The notes: generated from the letters alone by a model not told the origin. A DNA stretch of 64,000 bases from JAHRAW01 sp965226545 (GCA_965226545.1 OZ245364.1:2542001-2606000); one strand, 5' to 3'. Shown: positions 35,544 to 45,605, numbered from the stretch's first letter. Numbers and translations: made by a program.

Positions 35544-37130
35544 ATGCCGAAAAACCTCTGGGCGTTGGCGCAACTTGGCATGCGTCGCAGCGCAAAAAAA
35601 CCCGCGTGGATTTGTCGTGAAGAAGAAGACAACCGCATCGTCACCCATCGCGAACTGCGCGACGCCGCGTTGACACTCGCCGACCGCTTGCGCAGGCGCG
35701 GCGTTGAACGCGGCGACAGCGTCGGCATCATTGCATTGAACGGGCCGGAATTCACCGCCGGCGCGTTGGCCGTGTGGAAAATCGGCGCAAGCCTCGCGCC
35801 GCTGCATGCCGGCAATGCCGAAGACGACATCAAGGCGCAGATAAAGGCGCTTGCGCCGAAAGTGTTGTTGCGTCAACAACAAGTCGGGCCGGCGCTCGAT
35901 TTTGCCGGGCAGGAATGTTTAATATCCCTGCTGCCAAACAGCGGCGCGATTGCGCGCGAGATTGCAATCGAATGCGAAGTTGGCGGCGACGACCTTGCAG
36001 TGCGCGCGTATACTTCGGGCAGCACCGCCGCGCCGAAAATCGCGCGGTTGTCGCATAACAATTTATTAAGCAACGTGCGCGCCGCCGACAACATCGAACG
36101 ATTTCGCGCGCGCGATCGATTCATTTCATTGCTGCCGTTTTCACACATCATGGGCTTGGTCGGCACGTTACTCTTGCCGCTGTCGCACGGCTCGGTGATG
36201 GTCGCGCCGCGTTCGCTCACCAGCAGCGAAGTGGTCAACACATTAAAGAATGAAAAAATCAGCGTGGTCATCGCCGTGCCGAAATTGTTTCGCTTGATGA
36301 TGTTGGCGATGAGCAGTCGATTCGACAAAGGCGGCGATTTTTTGCGCAAATTTTTGGCGATGATACGCGCCACGCCGCGTCCGTTGCGTCGATTCGTCAA
36401 CGGCGAATTGCGCCGAATGTTTGGCGGGCGCATCAAAGCCTGGGTCAGCGGCGGCGCGCATTTGGATGAAAATGTTTGCGCGTTTTATCATTCGCTCGGG
36501 TTGCCGTTGCGACAGGGCTATGGCTTAACCGAAACCTCGCCGTTGACTTGTATGCAGGAACGATATTCGCGCGCACTCGGCAGCGTCGGCAAACCGATTG
36601 AACATGTGCGCATCAAGATTAATAATCCCGACAAAGACGGTTGCGGCGAAGTGTGGATTGCCGGGCCGAATGTAATGCTCGGCTATGAAGACGATGCGCA
36701 AACCAAAGCGGCGATGAGCGGCGAATGGTTTAAGTCCGGCGATTTGGGACGCATCGACCGCAACGGGCGATTGTTTTTAACCGGACGGCTTAATCGCGTC
36801 ATCGTCACCGAAGCCGGCAAAAATGTTTATCCGGAAGAATTGGAATCGTTGCTCGAACGTCAACCGGATGTGCTCGAAGCCGGGGTGGTTAATGTGGACA
36901 ACCGACCGGCGGCCGTGTTGGTGATGGATGGCGACGACGACGACGCCCCGCAACGCACGCGCAGAATGTTGGCGGAATTTAACAAACAAGTTTCATCGCA
37001 CAATCGCATCGCGCGATTTGCCTTGGTCGGCATCTTGCCGCGCACCCCGCTCGGCAAAACCGCCTTGCGCGAATTGCCCGAAGTGTTCATCAAACACGAA
37101 GTGTTGCGCAAAACCTCATCCGAAGAATAA
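35544..37130 (+). CDS. AMP-forming acyl-CoA synthetase family ligase
   Basis: 528 residues of the ANL superfamily. The phosphate loop is YTSGSTAAPK. LPFSHIMGL, GYGLTETSPLTC and GEWFKSGDLGRIDRNGRLF are standard motifs, and the final Lys of the C-terminal domain is in TPLGKTALRE. It probably activates a medium- or long-chain fatty acid to its acyl-CoA; the exact substrate is unclear. The next gene, thrC, starts 4 nt after its stop. Confidence 0.85.
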   Translation: MPKNLWALAQLGMRRSAKKPAWICREEEDNRIVTHRELRDAALTLADRLRRRGVERGDSVGIIALNGPEFTAGALAVWKIGASLAPLHAGNAEDDIKAQIKALAPKVLLRQQQVGPALDFAGQECLISLLPNSGAIAREIAIECEVGGDDLAVRAYTSGSTAAPKIARLSHNNLLSNVRAADNIERFRARDRFISLLPFSHIMGLVGTLLLPLSHGSVMVAPRSLTSSEVVNTLKNEKISVVIAVPKLFRLMMLAMSSRFDKGGDFLRKFLAMIRATPRPLRRFVNGELRRMFGGRIKAWVSGGAHLDENVCAFYHSLGLPLRQGYGLTETSPLTCMQERYSRALGSVGKPIEHVRIKINNPDKDGCGEVWIAGPNVMLGYEDDAQTKAAMSGEWFKSGDLGRIDRNGRLFLTGRLNRVIVTEAGKNVYPEELESLLERQPDVLEAGVVNVDNRPAAVLVMDGDDDDAPQRTRRMLAEFNKQVSSHNRIARFALVGILPRTPLGKTALRELPEVFIKHEVLRKTSSEE

Positions 37131-37134
37131 CCGC

Positions 37135-38550
37135 GTGCATTACCTCAGCACCCGCGCGCACGCGCCGGCGATTTCGTTTGAACAAACATTGCTCGCCGGC
37201 TTGGCGGTCGATGGTGGGTTGTATATGCCGAGTGAGTGGCCGCAGTTTACTGTCGACGACATTGCAAGTATGCGCGGCTTAACTTATGCGGAATTAACTG
37301 CGCGCATCATCGAGAGGTTTGTTGGCGACGGTGACAGTAACAGTGACAACGCCATCGACTTGGTGCAACTCTCTGCACTTTGCAATCGCGCATATAAAAA
37401 CTTTGACGATGCAACAATCGCGCCGCTTAAACCGTTGGGCGATTCGCTTTATGTATTGGAATTATTTCACGGTCCGACATTGGCGTTTAAAGATTTCGCA
37501 CTGCAATTACTCGGACAATTATTCGCGCATTATTTAACGCGGCAAAGGCAGACCCGCACAATCATCGGCGCAACCTCCGGCGACACCGGCAGTGCCGCGA
37601 TTTGTGCATTGCGCGGGCTCGATGCAGTCACATTGTTTATGTTGCATCCACACGGACGCGTATCCGAAGTGCAACGCCGACAGATGACGACAGTGCAAGA
37701 CGCCAACATCATCAACATCGCCGTCGACGGCGTATTCGATGATTGCCAAAATTTAGTCAAGGCATTATTCAACGACGCGAAGTTTCGCGAACAAAAACAA
37801 TTGGCGGCGGTCAACTCAATCAACTGGGTGCGCATCGCCGCACAAACCGCGTATTATTTTTACGCGGCGATACAACTCGGCGCACCGCAACGCAAGGTTA
37901 ACTTCGCCGTACCAAGCGGCAACTTCGGCAATGTATTCGCCGGCTGGGTCGCGCGCGCAATGGGGCTGCCCATCAATCGATTAATCATCGGCTCGAATCG
38001 CAACGACATCCTCACGCGATTTTTCCAAAGCGGCAAAATGCAACAACAACAAGTCGCGCCCACCATCTCGCCGAGTATGGACATCCAAATCTCCGGCAAC
38101 TTCGAACGGTATTTGTTCGAGTTACTTAATCGAGACGGCGCGCAGTTAACAAAGTTGATGCAACAATTCACCGACAACGGCAAGTTCGAAGTCGACGCCG
38201 ATGCCTTGCGCGATGCCTGCGAATTATTCACCGCACACCGTTTCACCGACCAACAAACCAAAGACGAAATCGCGCGCACTTATCAAGATTGCAATGAACT
38301 GCTCGACCCACATTCCGCCATCGGCGTCGCCGCCGCCCGTGCGTTTATCGCCGATGAACCTGACAGCGACACGCCGACGGTTGCATTGGCGACTGCACAT
38401 CCGGCGAAGTTTCCTGATGCGGTGTTTGACGCTTGCGGTGTACATCCGCCGTTGCCTGAGCGGTTGCGGGCGGTGATGCAGGGCGAGGAAAAAATGATTC
38501 GGGTGGCGAATGATTACGATGCGGTTAAAGAAATTATTGCGGCAACATAG
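37135..38550 (+). CDS. thrC: Threonine synthase
   Basis: A PLP enzyme making threonine from phosphohomoserine. The start is a GTG 4 nt after the ligase stop, reading as (M)HYLSTRAHAPAISFEQ, the expected N-terminus. The PLP Lys lies in GPTLAFKDFALQLLG, and GATSGDTGSAA is the phosphate-binding block. At 471 residues it is of the longer class. A short Gly-Asp-Ser-Asn insertion (37321-37355) uses the same simple repeat as ppc. Confidence 0.94.
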   Translation: MHYLSTRAHAPAISFEQTLLAGLAVDGGLYMPSEWPQFTVDDIASMRGLTYAELTARIIERFVGDGDSNSDNAIDLVQLSALCNRAYKNFDDATIAPLKPLGDSLYVLELFHGPTLAFKDFALQLLGQLFAHYLTRQRQTRTIIGATSGDTGSAAICALRGLDAVTLFMLHPHGRVSEVQRRQMTTVQDANIINIAVDGVFDDCQNLVKALFNDAKFREQKQLAAVNSINWVRIAAQTAYYFYAAIQLGAPQRKVNFAVPSGNFGNVFAGWVARAMGLPINRLIIGSNRNDILTRFFQSGKMQQQQVAPTISPSMDIQISGNFERYLFELLNRDGAQLTKLMQQFTDNGKFEVDADALRDACELFTAHRFTDQQTKDEIARTYQDCNELLDPHSAIGVAAARAFIADEPDSDTPTVALATAHPAKFPDAVFDACGVHPPLPERLRAVMQGEEKMIRVANDYDAVKEIIAAT

Positions 38551-38606
38551 TCGAGGTAATCGCGGGGGTTTGTTTTGCACAGTGTTACGCGACAACAAGA
38601 TAAAAA

Positions 38607-38630
38607 ACGAGGGCTTACGCCCCCGTTTTT
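38607..38630. terminator. Bidirectional terminator between thrC and a lipoprotein gene
   Basis: CGAGGGC-TTAC-GCCCCCG stem flanked by A6 on the left and T5 on the right, between converging genes. Confidence 0.8.
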
Positions 38631-38648
38631 AACAAACGCATTGCCAAA

Positions 38649-38948
38649 TTAATTTCGGCAATACACACGCGCTTGTTGCGGCGTCCAAATGCCAAAGGTG
38701 ATGAGATTGGCAACCCCGTTAATAAAAGTGATTTGCGTTTCGGTGCGGACAACTTTATCCACTCCACCGCAAATTTCGCTTGGGTCGATGTTTTTTTGTT
38801 GCCCAATCCCGCCGATGAAATAATGTTGCGCACGATTATAAGTCGCAACCGCATCATCCGGGTTGTCTCGAATGTTGAATTTGGTTTGCGCGCAACCGGC
38901 AAGAGCCGCCGACGCAACAACCAAACCAATGACAATAAAGTTTTTCAC
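38649..38948 (-). CDS. Small lipoprotein of unknown function
   Basis: 99 residues from a GTG start preceded by GCGGAGA. The signal peptide VKNFIVIGLVVASAALAGC ends in the lipobox L-A-G-C. The mature part has ITFINGVANLITFGIWTPQQ near the C-terminus, resembling small Bor/Lambda-type lipoproteins, but I cannot assign a family. It is driven by leader copy D. Confidence 0.7.
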   Translation of the reverse strand: MKNFIVIGLVVASAALAGCAQTKFNIRDNPDDAVATYNRAQHYFIGGIGQQKNIDPSEICGGVDKVVRTETQITFINGVANLITFGIWTPQQARVYCRN

Positions 38949-38973
38949 GGTAATTCTCCGCTTGATAGTTGAC

Positions 38974-39163
38974 GTTCCCAACACGCCACGGTGTCGGGTC
39001 TTTGCTAAGTCAACTGAAGTTGAAGTTCCCGTTATTTCCGGCACACGCGCACCCGGCGAGACGCCGATGCACAGTGTGTGGTGTTTTATTCACGAGAAAC
39101 CCGACGAGCGGATTCAGTTAACTTAGCGAGACGGAGAATACCCAACTCGCATTGGCGTGTCAA
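38974..39163 (-). promoter_or_regulatory. Conserved promoter plus structured leader, copy D (most diverged)
   Basis: TTGACA (39158-39163) and TATTCT (39135-39140) are 17 bp apart. The long stem has different bases but still pairs: GCTAAGTTAACTGAA with TTCAGTTGACTTAGC. CTCGTCGGGTTTCTCGTGAA and CGGAAATAACGGGAACTTC are conserved. The final hairpin is CCCGACAC/GTGTTGGG. The GTG start follows about 25 nt later. Confidence 0.75.
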
Positions 39164-39270
39164 TAACAAAACCCACCGCACGATTAATTTGCTAAAATCC
39201 CGCGCACAACAAGCGCACAATAAAACGATGCGCGCGCGACATTAAATAAACCCCACCACCAGCGAGCGTT

Positions 39271-41271
39271 ATGACTCCACTGTTGTCAATACGCGATTTA
39301 CATGTGCGCTTCGCCGTACATGGCGCGTCCGTCGATGCGGTGCGCGGGGCATCGTTCGATATTCCGCGCGGTGCGACTGTCGCCTTGGTCGGCGAATCCG
39401 GTTCGGGTAAATCGGTGATTGCGCGCGCGATGACCGGATTGTTGGCGCCCAATGCGGCGGTGACCGGCGGGCAAATTATTTTGCATGATGCGCAGAACAA
39501 CTTCGGCGAAGGTAAAAATAAAAGTAACGGTAACGACAACAGCGTCGACATTCTTACTCTTGACCCAAACAGCGCAGCGATGCGCAAATTGCGCGGCGGT
39601 GGGTTGTCGATGATTTTTCAGGAACCGATGGTGTCGTTGTCGGCGTTGCATACCATCGGCGAACAAATTTCCGAGGCGTTGTTTTTGCATCGCGATGTTG
39701 GGCGCAATGAAGGCATGCGATTGACCGCCGAGATGTTGGGCACGGTTGGCTTTGTGCATCCGCAACTGGCGATGCGGTTGTATCCGTTCGAATTATCCGG
39801 CGGCATGCGCCAGCGGGCGATGATTGCGATGGCGTTGATTTGTCATCCGGCGTTGTTGATTGCCGATGAACCGACCACCGCGCTCGATGTAACCATTCAG
39901 GCGCAAATATTAAAACTCATCAAGCGGTTGCAGAAGCAACTCGATATGGCGGTGCTGTTGATTACCCACGACCTCGGCGTCGTCGCCAACCTTGCCGATG
40001 AAGTGGTTGTGCTGTATCACGGCGAAGTGATGGAACGCGCGTCGATGCCGGAGATTTTTGCCGCACCGCAACATCCCTATACGCGCGCATTGCTGGCGGC
40101 GGTGCCGCGATTTTCGATGCGGCGTGATGAACGATTGACTCCGTTGCGCGAAATTCATGCGGAGGTTGGTCCGTTTTTGCGCGATGCAAAACGAAGTGCG
40201 TCACTAAGTGCAGAACGAATTGCGCAACGCAATGCGAAACAACAAACCAACGACTCGATTGAATCGAATGACTCGACTGCATCGACTGATTCGACACGCG
40301 CACCGATTTTGCGGGTGCGCGGATTGACGCGCAGTTTTGATGTGCGCACTGGCGCGTGGTCGCCGACCGCCAAGCGCGACAAAATTTACGCGGTTAAGCG
40401 CGTCGACTTCGAACTGCAACGCGGCGAATGTCTCGGCTTGGTTGGCGAATCCGGCTCGGGTAAATCGACGCTCGGCAAATTAATCGCGCGCGCCATCGAG
40501 CCGCACGGCGGCGAGATACTGTATAACGGCGAGGATGGCGAAGTGCGCGTCGATGCATTGCGCGATGCGCAATTGTTCGCCTATCGCCGCAAGGTGCAAT
40601 ACATCTTCCAAGACCCGGTCGGTTCGCTTAACCCGAGCATGACGTTGTTCGATATTATTCGCGAGCCGATGGTGATACACCAACTCGGCGCAATGGATTA
40701 TCAAACCGAAATGTGCCGCGAATTAATGCGATTGGTTGGCCTCGACCCGCGACACTTGCGGCGGTATCCGCACAGTTTTTCCGGCGGACAACGTCAACGC
40801 ATCGGCATTGCGCGCGCGCTTGCATTGCAGCCGGATTTATTAATTTGCGATGAACCGGTGTCGGCGTTGGATGTATCGATACAGGCGCAGGTGCTTAACT
40901 TAATGAAGGATTTGCAAAGCGAATTGTCGCTGAGTTATTTATTTGTGTCGCACAACCTTGCGGTGGTCGATTATATCGCCGACCGAATCGCGGTGATGTA
41001 TCGCGGCGAATTGGTCGAGATGGCCGAACGCGCATCATTATTCGAACGCCCGACTCATCCGTATACCCGCGCCTTGCTCGACGCCATCCCGGCGCCCGAC
41101 CCGAACCGCCCGCTTAACTTTGCCGACATCCAAGACCCGCAAGGCGATGCGCAACCCGATTGGCCGGAACCGTTTTGCGCATCACAAGGCGACGATGCAA
41201 GCGGCGCGCTTTATGAAATCGCCCCAAACCATTTGGTGCGCGCCACCGCCGACCCGTGCGTTGCACATTAA
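39271..41271 (+). CDS. yejF: Peptide ABC transporter, fused double ATP-binding protein
   Basis: 666 residues with two complete ABC domains. The first has VGESGSGKSVIARAM and ELSGGMRQRAMIAMA; the second, after a linker rich in Ser/Thr/Asp (about 310-345), has VGESGSGKSTLGKLI and SFSGGQRQRIGIARA. Each domain ends with the oligopeptide-type HPYTRALL element. Both sites look competent. It is the energy unit of the YejABEF-type importer encoded by the next three genes; E. coli YejABEF imports peptides such as microcin C. Simple-sequence insertions occur near 39510-39545. Confidence 0.9.
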   Translation: MTPLLSIRDLHVRFAVHGASVDAVRGASFDIPRGATVALVGESGSGKSVIARAMTGLLAPNAAVTGGQIILHDAQNNFGEGKNKSNGNDNSVDILTLDPNSAAMRKLRGGGLSMIFQEPMVSLSALHTIGEQISEALFLHRDVGRNEGMRLTAEMLGTVGFVHPQLAMRLYPFELSGGMRQRAMIAMALICHPALLIADEPTTALDVTIQAQILKLIKRLQKQLDMAVLLITHDLGVVANLADEVVVLYHGEVMERASMPEIFAAPQHPYTRALLAAVPRFSMRRDERLTPLREIHAEVGPFLRDAKRSASLSAERIAQRNAKQQTNDSIESNDSTASTDSTRAPILRVRGLTRSFDVRTGAWSPTAKRDKIYAVKRVDFELQRGECLGLVGESGSGKSTLGKLIARAIEPHGGEILYNGEDGEVRVDALRDAQLFAYRRKVQYIFQDPVGSLNPSMTLFDIIREPMVIHQLGAMDYQTEMCRELMRLVGLDPRHLRRYPHSFSGGQRQRIGIARALALQPDLLICDEPVSALDVSIQAQVLNLMKDLQSELSLSYLFVSHNLAVVDYIADRIAVMYRGELVEMAERASLFERPTHPYTRALLDAIPAPDPNRPLNFADIQDPQGDAQPDWPEPFCASQGDDASGALYEIAPNHLVRATADPCVAH

Positions 41272-41275
41272 TCGA

Positions 41276-43318
41276 ATGCATTCACAACCGACATTGACGA
41301 TGCAAACACTTGCACCCAATCAAATTGACTCGCAAACTGATTCGCCCGCCGAATCGCAAACCAACTTGTCGCGCATCAAACGACTGTTGCGATTAACCTT
41401 TATCGCGACGTTAACAGTGACTGTCGTGTCACTGTTACTGTCACTGTCGTTAACAACCCCATCGCACGCCGCCGACGGTTACATCGAGCCACCATATTGG
41501 CGCGCGCAAGTTTCGTCCGGCGAATTGCCGCCCATCGATGAGCGCCTGCCGACGACGCCGGCGGTGGCGCAACTGCAACAACTCGGCAAACAGCATCTCA
41601 ACAAACAGCCCGGACAATACGGCGGCGCGTTGCGGATGTTGATGGGCAAGACCAAAGACATTCGAATGATGATGGTGTACGGCTATGCGCGATTGGTTGG
41701 CTATGACCGCGAGTTAAATTTGCGCGCCGATTTATTGGCGAAGTTCGATGCGGTTGACCAACGCGCGTTTACTTTTTATCTGCGCGACAATCATCGTTGG
41801 TCGGATGGCGCGCCGTTTACCGTCGAAGCGTTTCGATATTATTGGCGCGATGTGGTCAACAACGAGGATTTGTATCCGTTTGGTTTGCCGAGTGCATTGT
41901 TGGTCGATGGCGAAGCGCCGCGCGTCGAGTTTATCGATGACACCACCGTGCGTTACACTTGGCCGAAACCCAATCCGTATTTTTTGCCGGCGTTGGCTGC
42001 ACCGCGTCCGTTGTTTTTATACGCGCCCGGACATTATCTAAAACAATTCCACGCCAACTACGCCGAGCCGCAGGCGTTGGCTGCGCAAATCAAACAAGCC
42101 GGCGTGCGCAATTGGGCCGGCTTACATCACCGCAAAAATCATCCGTATAAAAACGACAACCCGCAATTGCCGGTGTTGCAACCATGGGTCAACACCACGC
42201 GCCCGCCGGCCGAGCGATTTGTGTTTGTGCGCAACCCGTATTATCACCGCGTCGATGCGCACGGGCGGCAGTTGCCGTATATCGATGAAGTGTTGATGCA
42301 TATCGCCGGCTCGAGTTTAATCGCCGCCAAAGTTGCCGCCGGCGAAGCCGATTTGCAGGGGCGGTATCTGCGATTGGACGATTACACTTTTCTAAAAAAA
42401 GGCGAAGCGCGCAATAATTATTCGGTGCGTTTGTGGCGCAGCGGCGGCGGTTCGCAACTGGCGTTGTATCCCAATCTCAACAGCGCGAATCCAACTTGGC
42501 GCGCCTTGGCGCGCGAACGCAAATTTCGCCGCGCACTTTCGCTCGGCATCAACCGCATCGAGATTAATCAGGTGATTTACTTCGGCTTGGCGCGCGAAGC
42601 GAATAACACCGTGCTCGAAGAATCGCCGCTGTACGATGCGCGCGACGGTGAAGCATGGAGTCAATACGACCCTTTGCTCGCCAATCAACTGCTCGATGAA
42701 ATCGGTTTGCAAAAACGCGATAGACGCGGCATTCGATTAATGCGCGACGGCAAACCGTTGGAAATCATTTTGCACACCGCCGGCGAAAGCACTGAGGAAA
42801 CCGATGTACTCGAATTAATCGGCGACAGTTGGCAAAAACTCGGCGTAAAGTTGCACACCAAACCGTCGCAACGCGAAGTGTTTCGCGAACGCGTGTTTGC
42901 CGGCGATGCGATGATGTCGATGTGGAACGGCATCGATAACGGGCTGGCCAGCGCCGACATGAGTCCCGAAGAATTCGCCCCCACCAGCCAAACCCAACTG
43001 CAATGGCCAAAATGGGGGCAACATTATGAATCCTCCGGACAAGTCGGCGAACCGCCGGCGCTACCGGCAGCGGCAGAGTTGTTGGCATTACATCGCCAAT
43101 GGCGCAACGCGGCAACGCCGGCGGAACAAGCCGAAGTGTGGCGCAAGATACTGACGATTCACCGCGACGAAGTGTTCAGCATCGGCTTGGTGCGCAATGT
43201 CCCGCAACCGGTCGTAGTCGGCAACCGCCTGCGCAACGTCCCGCAATCGGCGATTTATTCCTGGTTGCCGACTGCGTATTTTGGCGTGTATCAGCCGGAT
43301 ACTTTTTGGTTTGAGTGA
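41276..43318 (+). CDS. yejA: Periplasmic peptide-binding protein of the Yej-type importer
   Basis: An SBP_bac_5 family protein of 680 residues if started at the ATG 4 nt after yejF; an ATG at 41300 is also possible. The signal anchor is L-T-F-I-A-T-L-T-V-T-V-V-S-L-L-L then S-H-A-A-D. The core contains GGALRMLMGKTKDIRMMMVY, FYLRDNHRWSDGAPFTVEAF and FRRALSLGINRIEINQVIY, typical of YejA. A 22-nt motif within the signal-peptide coding region (41427-41448) is the reverse complement of one in ppc. Confidence 0.88.
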   Translation: MHSQPTLTMQTLAPNQIDSQTDSPAESQTNLSRIKRLLRLTFIATLTVTVVSLLLSLSLTTPSHAADGYIEPPYWRAQVSSGELPPIDERLPTTPAVAQLQQLGKQHLNKQPGQYGGALRMLMGKTKDIRMMMVYGYARLVGYDRELNLRADLLAKFDAVDQRAFTFYLRDNHRWSDGAPFTVEAFRYYWRDVVNNEDLYPFGLPSALLVDGEAPRVEFIDDTTVRYTWPKPNPYFLPALAAPRPLFLYAPGHYLKQFHANYAEPQALAAQIKQAGVRNWAGLHHRKNHPYKNDNPQLPVLQPWVNTTRPPAERFVFVRNPYYHRVDAHGRQLPYIDEVLMHIAGSSLIAAKVAAGEADLQGRYLRLDDYTFLKKGEARNNYSVRLWRSGGGSQLALYPNLNSANPTWRALARERKFRRALSLGINRIEINQVIYFGLAREANNTVLEESPLYDARDGEAWSQYDPLLANQLLDEIGLQKRDRRGIRLMRDGKPLEIILHTAGESTEETDVLELIGDSWQKLGVKLHTKPSQREVFRERVFAGDAMMSMWNGIDNGLASADMSPEEFAPTSQTQLQWPKWGQHYESSGQVGEPPALPAAAELLALHRQWRNAATPAEQAEVWRKILTIHRDEVFSIGLVRNVPQPVVVGNRLRNVPQSAIYSWLPTAYFGVYQPDTFWFE

Positions 43319-43440
43319 ATTGTTTGAGTACACTGTTTAAGTAAACTATTCGGTTCAGTCGAACGACGCTTGTTAACGTTTGAACTGTGTTTGAATTGCG
43401 TTTGAACATCGTCCAAACAACAAGTTGAACATCATTAAAT
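43319..43440. repeat. GTTTGAA/TTTAAGTAAACT low-complexity stretch
   Basis: Drifting GTTTGAAC, GTTTGAGT and CGTTTGAA units fill the yejA-yejB gap. No terminator is seen. Confidence 0.55.
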
Positions 43441-43464
43441 GAACGCCAACGGTCAGCCCATAAA

Positions 43465-44463
43465 ATGTTCCACTACATCCTAAAACGCCTCGCCGTGATG
43501 ATACCGACATTGTTGGTGATTAGTTTCATCATCTTTGTCATCATCCAATTGCCGCCGGGCGATTATTTGGAAACCTACATCGCCGAGTTGGAAAGCCGCG
43601 GCGAATCGGTTGACCGCGACAAGATTGAATTCTTGCGTCGGCAATACGGTCTCGACCAACCGTTTGTCGTGCAGTATTACAACTGGGCGAGCGGATTTTT
43701 GCGCGGCGATTGGGGCTATTCATTCGAACACGATTTGCCGGTGCGCGAGGTCATCGGCGACCGCGTCTTTTTGACCATAATCGTATCGATGGTCACCATC
43801 TTGTTCACCTGGCTCATCGCCTTCCCCATCGGCGTGTATTCGGCGACGCATCAATACAGTTGGGGCGATTACGGCCTCACCCTGCTCGGCTTCATCGGTT
43901 TGGCGACGCCGAATTTTTTGCTGGCGTTAATAATGTTGTACTTCGCCAACAGTTGGTTTGGCACATCGATTGGCGGCTTGATGGACGCGCATTATCTCGG
44001 GCAACCGTGGAGTTGGGGCAAAGTTAAATCGGTGCTCGAACACTTGTGGATTCCGGTCGTGGTCATCGGCACCTCCGGCACCGCCGGCATGATTCGAAGA
44101 TTGCGCGCCAACTTATTGGATGAACTCGACAAACAATACGTGCTGACCGGCAAAGCCAAAGGGCTTGCGCCGTTTAAGTTGTTGGTCAAATATCCGTTGC
44201 GCGTATCGCTGAATTTTTTCATCGCCGACATCGGAAGCCTGCTGCCAAGCGTAATCTCCGGCGCCGAGATTGTCGCCATCGTGTTGTCGCTGCCGACCAC
44301 CGGGCCGATGTTGCTAAGCGCGTTGCAAAGTCAGGACATGTATCTCGCCGGCACCTTCTTGGTGTTTTTATCGATGCTGACCGTGGTCGGTTTATTAATT
44401 TCCGATTTACTGCTGGCGTGGCTCGACCCGCGCATTCGGTTACAAGGCACGGTGATGCGATGA
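43465..44463 (+). CDS. yejB: Peptide ABC transporter permease YejB
   Basis: A 332-residue inner-membrane permease of the DppB/OppB type with six predicted helices. MFHYILKRLAVMIPTLLVIS is the usual N-terminus. The EAA loop includes YVLTGKAKGLAPFKLLVKY. Overlaps yejE by 4 nt. Confidence 0.92.
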   Translation: MFHYILKRLAVMIPTLLVISFIIFVIIQLPPGDYLETYIAELESRGESVDRDKIEFLRRQYGLDQPFVVQYYNWASGFLRGDWGYSFEHDLPVREVIGDRVFLTIIVSMVTILFTWLIAFPIGVYSATHQYSWGDYGLTLLGFIGLATPNFLLALIMLYFANSWFGTSIGGLMDAHYLGQPWSWGKVKSVLEHLWIPVVVIGTSGTAGMIRRLRANLLDELDKQYVLTGKAKGLAPFKLLVKYPLRVSLNFFIADIGSLLPSVISGAEIVAIVLSLPTTGPMLLSALQSQDMYLAGTFLVFLSMLTVVGLLISDLLLAWLDPRIRLQGTVMR

Positions 44464-45605
44464 GCGAACATTATGTATCGCGCGAAAAGTTCGACGCACA
44501 CGCCGCGGCGCAATTAACCGCCGAGCAGGAAAAATATTTCTTCGCCTCGCGCCGCCGATTGATGTGGTGGAAACTCAAACGCCACAAGGTCGCGGTCGTC
44601 GCCGGCGCGGTGTTGGCGATTTTGTACGCCTCGACATTAATCTCCGAGTTCATCTCGCCGTACAACCTGCACTCGCGCGACACGCGTCACATTTACGCGC
44701 CGCCGCAGCCGGTGCATTTGTTCGACCAAGGGCGTTGGGTTGGGCCGTTTGTATACGGCTACGATTACCAACTCAACCTCGACAACCTTGCGCGCGAATA
44801 TGTCGACAACGTCGACAAGGTGCAAAAATTGCGATTCTTTTGCAGCGGCGACCGCTATCGATTTTGGGGCGTGATTGAAATGGATTTTCACTTCGTCTGC
44901 CCGGCGCATGACGGCACGTTGTTTTTGTTCGGCACCGACCGCCTCGGGCGCGATATGTTTTCGCGCGTGGTATACGGCGCGCGCATCTCGCTGTTGATTG
45001 GCTTGGTCGGCCTCACCGCCAGTTTGTTTCTCGGGCTGTTGCTCGGCGGCTTGGCCGGTTATTACGGCGGCTGGGTCGATTCGAGCGTGCAACGCCTCAT
45101 CGAAATTTTGCGCTCGTTCCCCGAGTTGCCGTTGTGGATGGCGTTGTCGGCGATATTGCCGGTCACTTGGAGCCCGATACTGGTGTTTTTCGGCATCACA
45201 TTAATCCTTGCGCTGCTCGATTGGACCGGCTTGGCGCGCGCGGTGCGTTCGAAATTATTGGCGTTGCGCGAAGAGGATTATTGCGCCGCCGCCCGCCTAA
45301 TGGGCGCGCCGCCCAAACGCATCATCGCCCGCCATCTGCTACCCGGCTTCGCCAGCCACATCATCGCCTCGGCGACGCTTTCCATCCCCGGCATGATACT
45401 CGGCGAAACCGCGCTGTCGTTCCTTGGCTTAGGGCTGCGCCCGCCGATTACCAGTTGGGGCGTGCTGTTAAACGAAGCGCAAAACATGAACGTAGTCGCG
45501 CTGTACCCATGGCTAATTCTGCCGGTCGCCCCGGTCATCATCATCATCCTCGCCTTCAACTTCTTCGGCGACGGCTTGCGCGATGCGGCTGACCCGTATA
45601 AATGA
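44460..45605 (+). CDS. yejE: Peptide ABC transporter permease YejE
   Basis: A 381-residue permease of the DppC/OppC type. N-terminal SRRRLMWWKLKRHKVAVVAG precedes the first helix. A large periplasmic segment follows (about 60-160), then five more helices and the EAA loop YCAAARLMGAPPKRIIARHLLPG. The ATG at 44460 overlaps the yejB stop. Last gene of the transporter operon; its stop is only 32 nt from the degenerate end of the CRISPR array. Confidence 0.92.
   Translation: MSEHYVSREKFDAHAAAQLTAEQEKYFFASRRRLMWWKLKRHKVAVVAGAVLAILYASTLISEFISPYNLHSRDTRHIYAPPQPVHLFDQGRWVGPFVYGYDYQLNLDNLAREYVDNVDKVQKLRFFCSGDRYRFWGVIEMDFHFVCPAHDGTLFLFGTDRLGRDMFSRVVYGARISLLIGLVGLTASLFLGLLLGGLAGYYGGWVDSSVQRLIEILRSFPELPLWMALSAILPVTWSPILVFFGITLILALLDWTGLARAVRSKLLALREEDYCAAARLMGAPPKRIIARHLLPGFASHIIASATLSIPGMILGETALSFLGLGLRPPITSWGVLLNEAQNMNVVALYPWLILPVAPVIIIILAFNFFGDGLRDAADPYK

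Noticed and set aside
36928..37134. thrC starting inside the ligase gene
   Set aside because: The codons overlap the conserved ligase C-terminus; the GTG at 37135 gives the expected threonine synthase N-terminus.
24771..39163. Leader copies as integron attC sites
   Set aside because: They lie before genes rather than after them, carry sigma70-type promoters, are scattered among housekeeping genes in both orientations, and no integrase is present.
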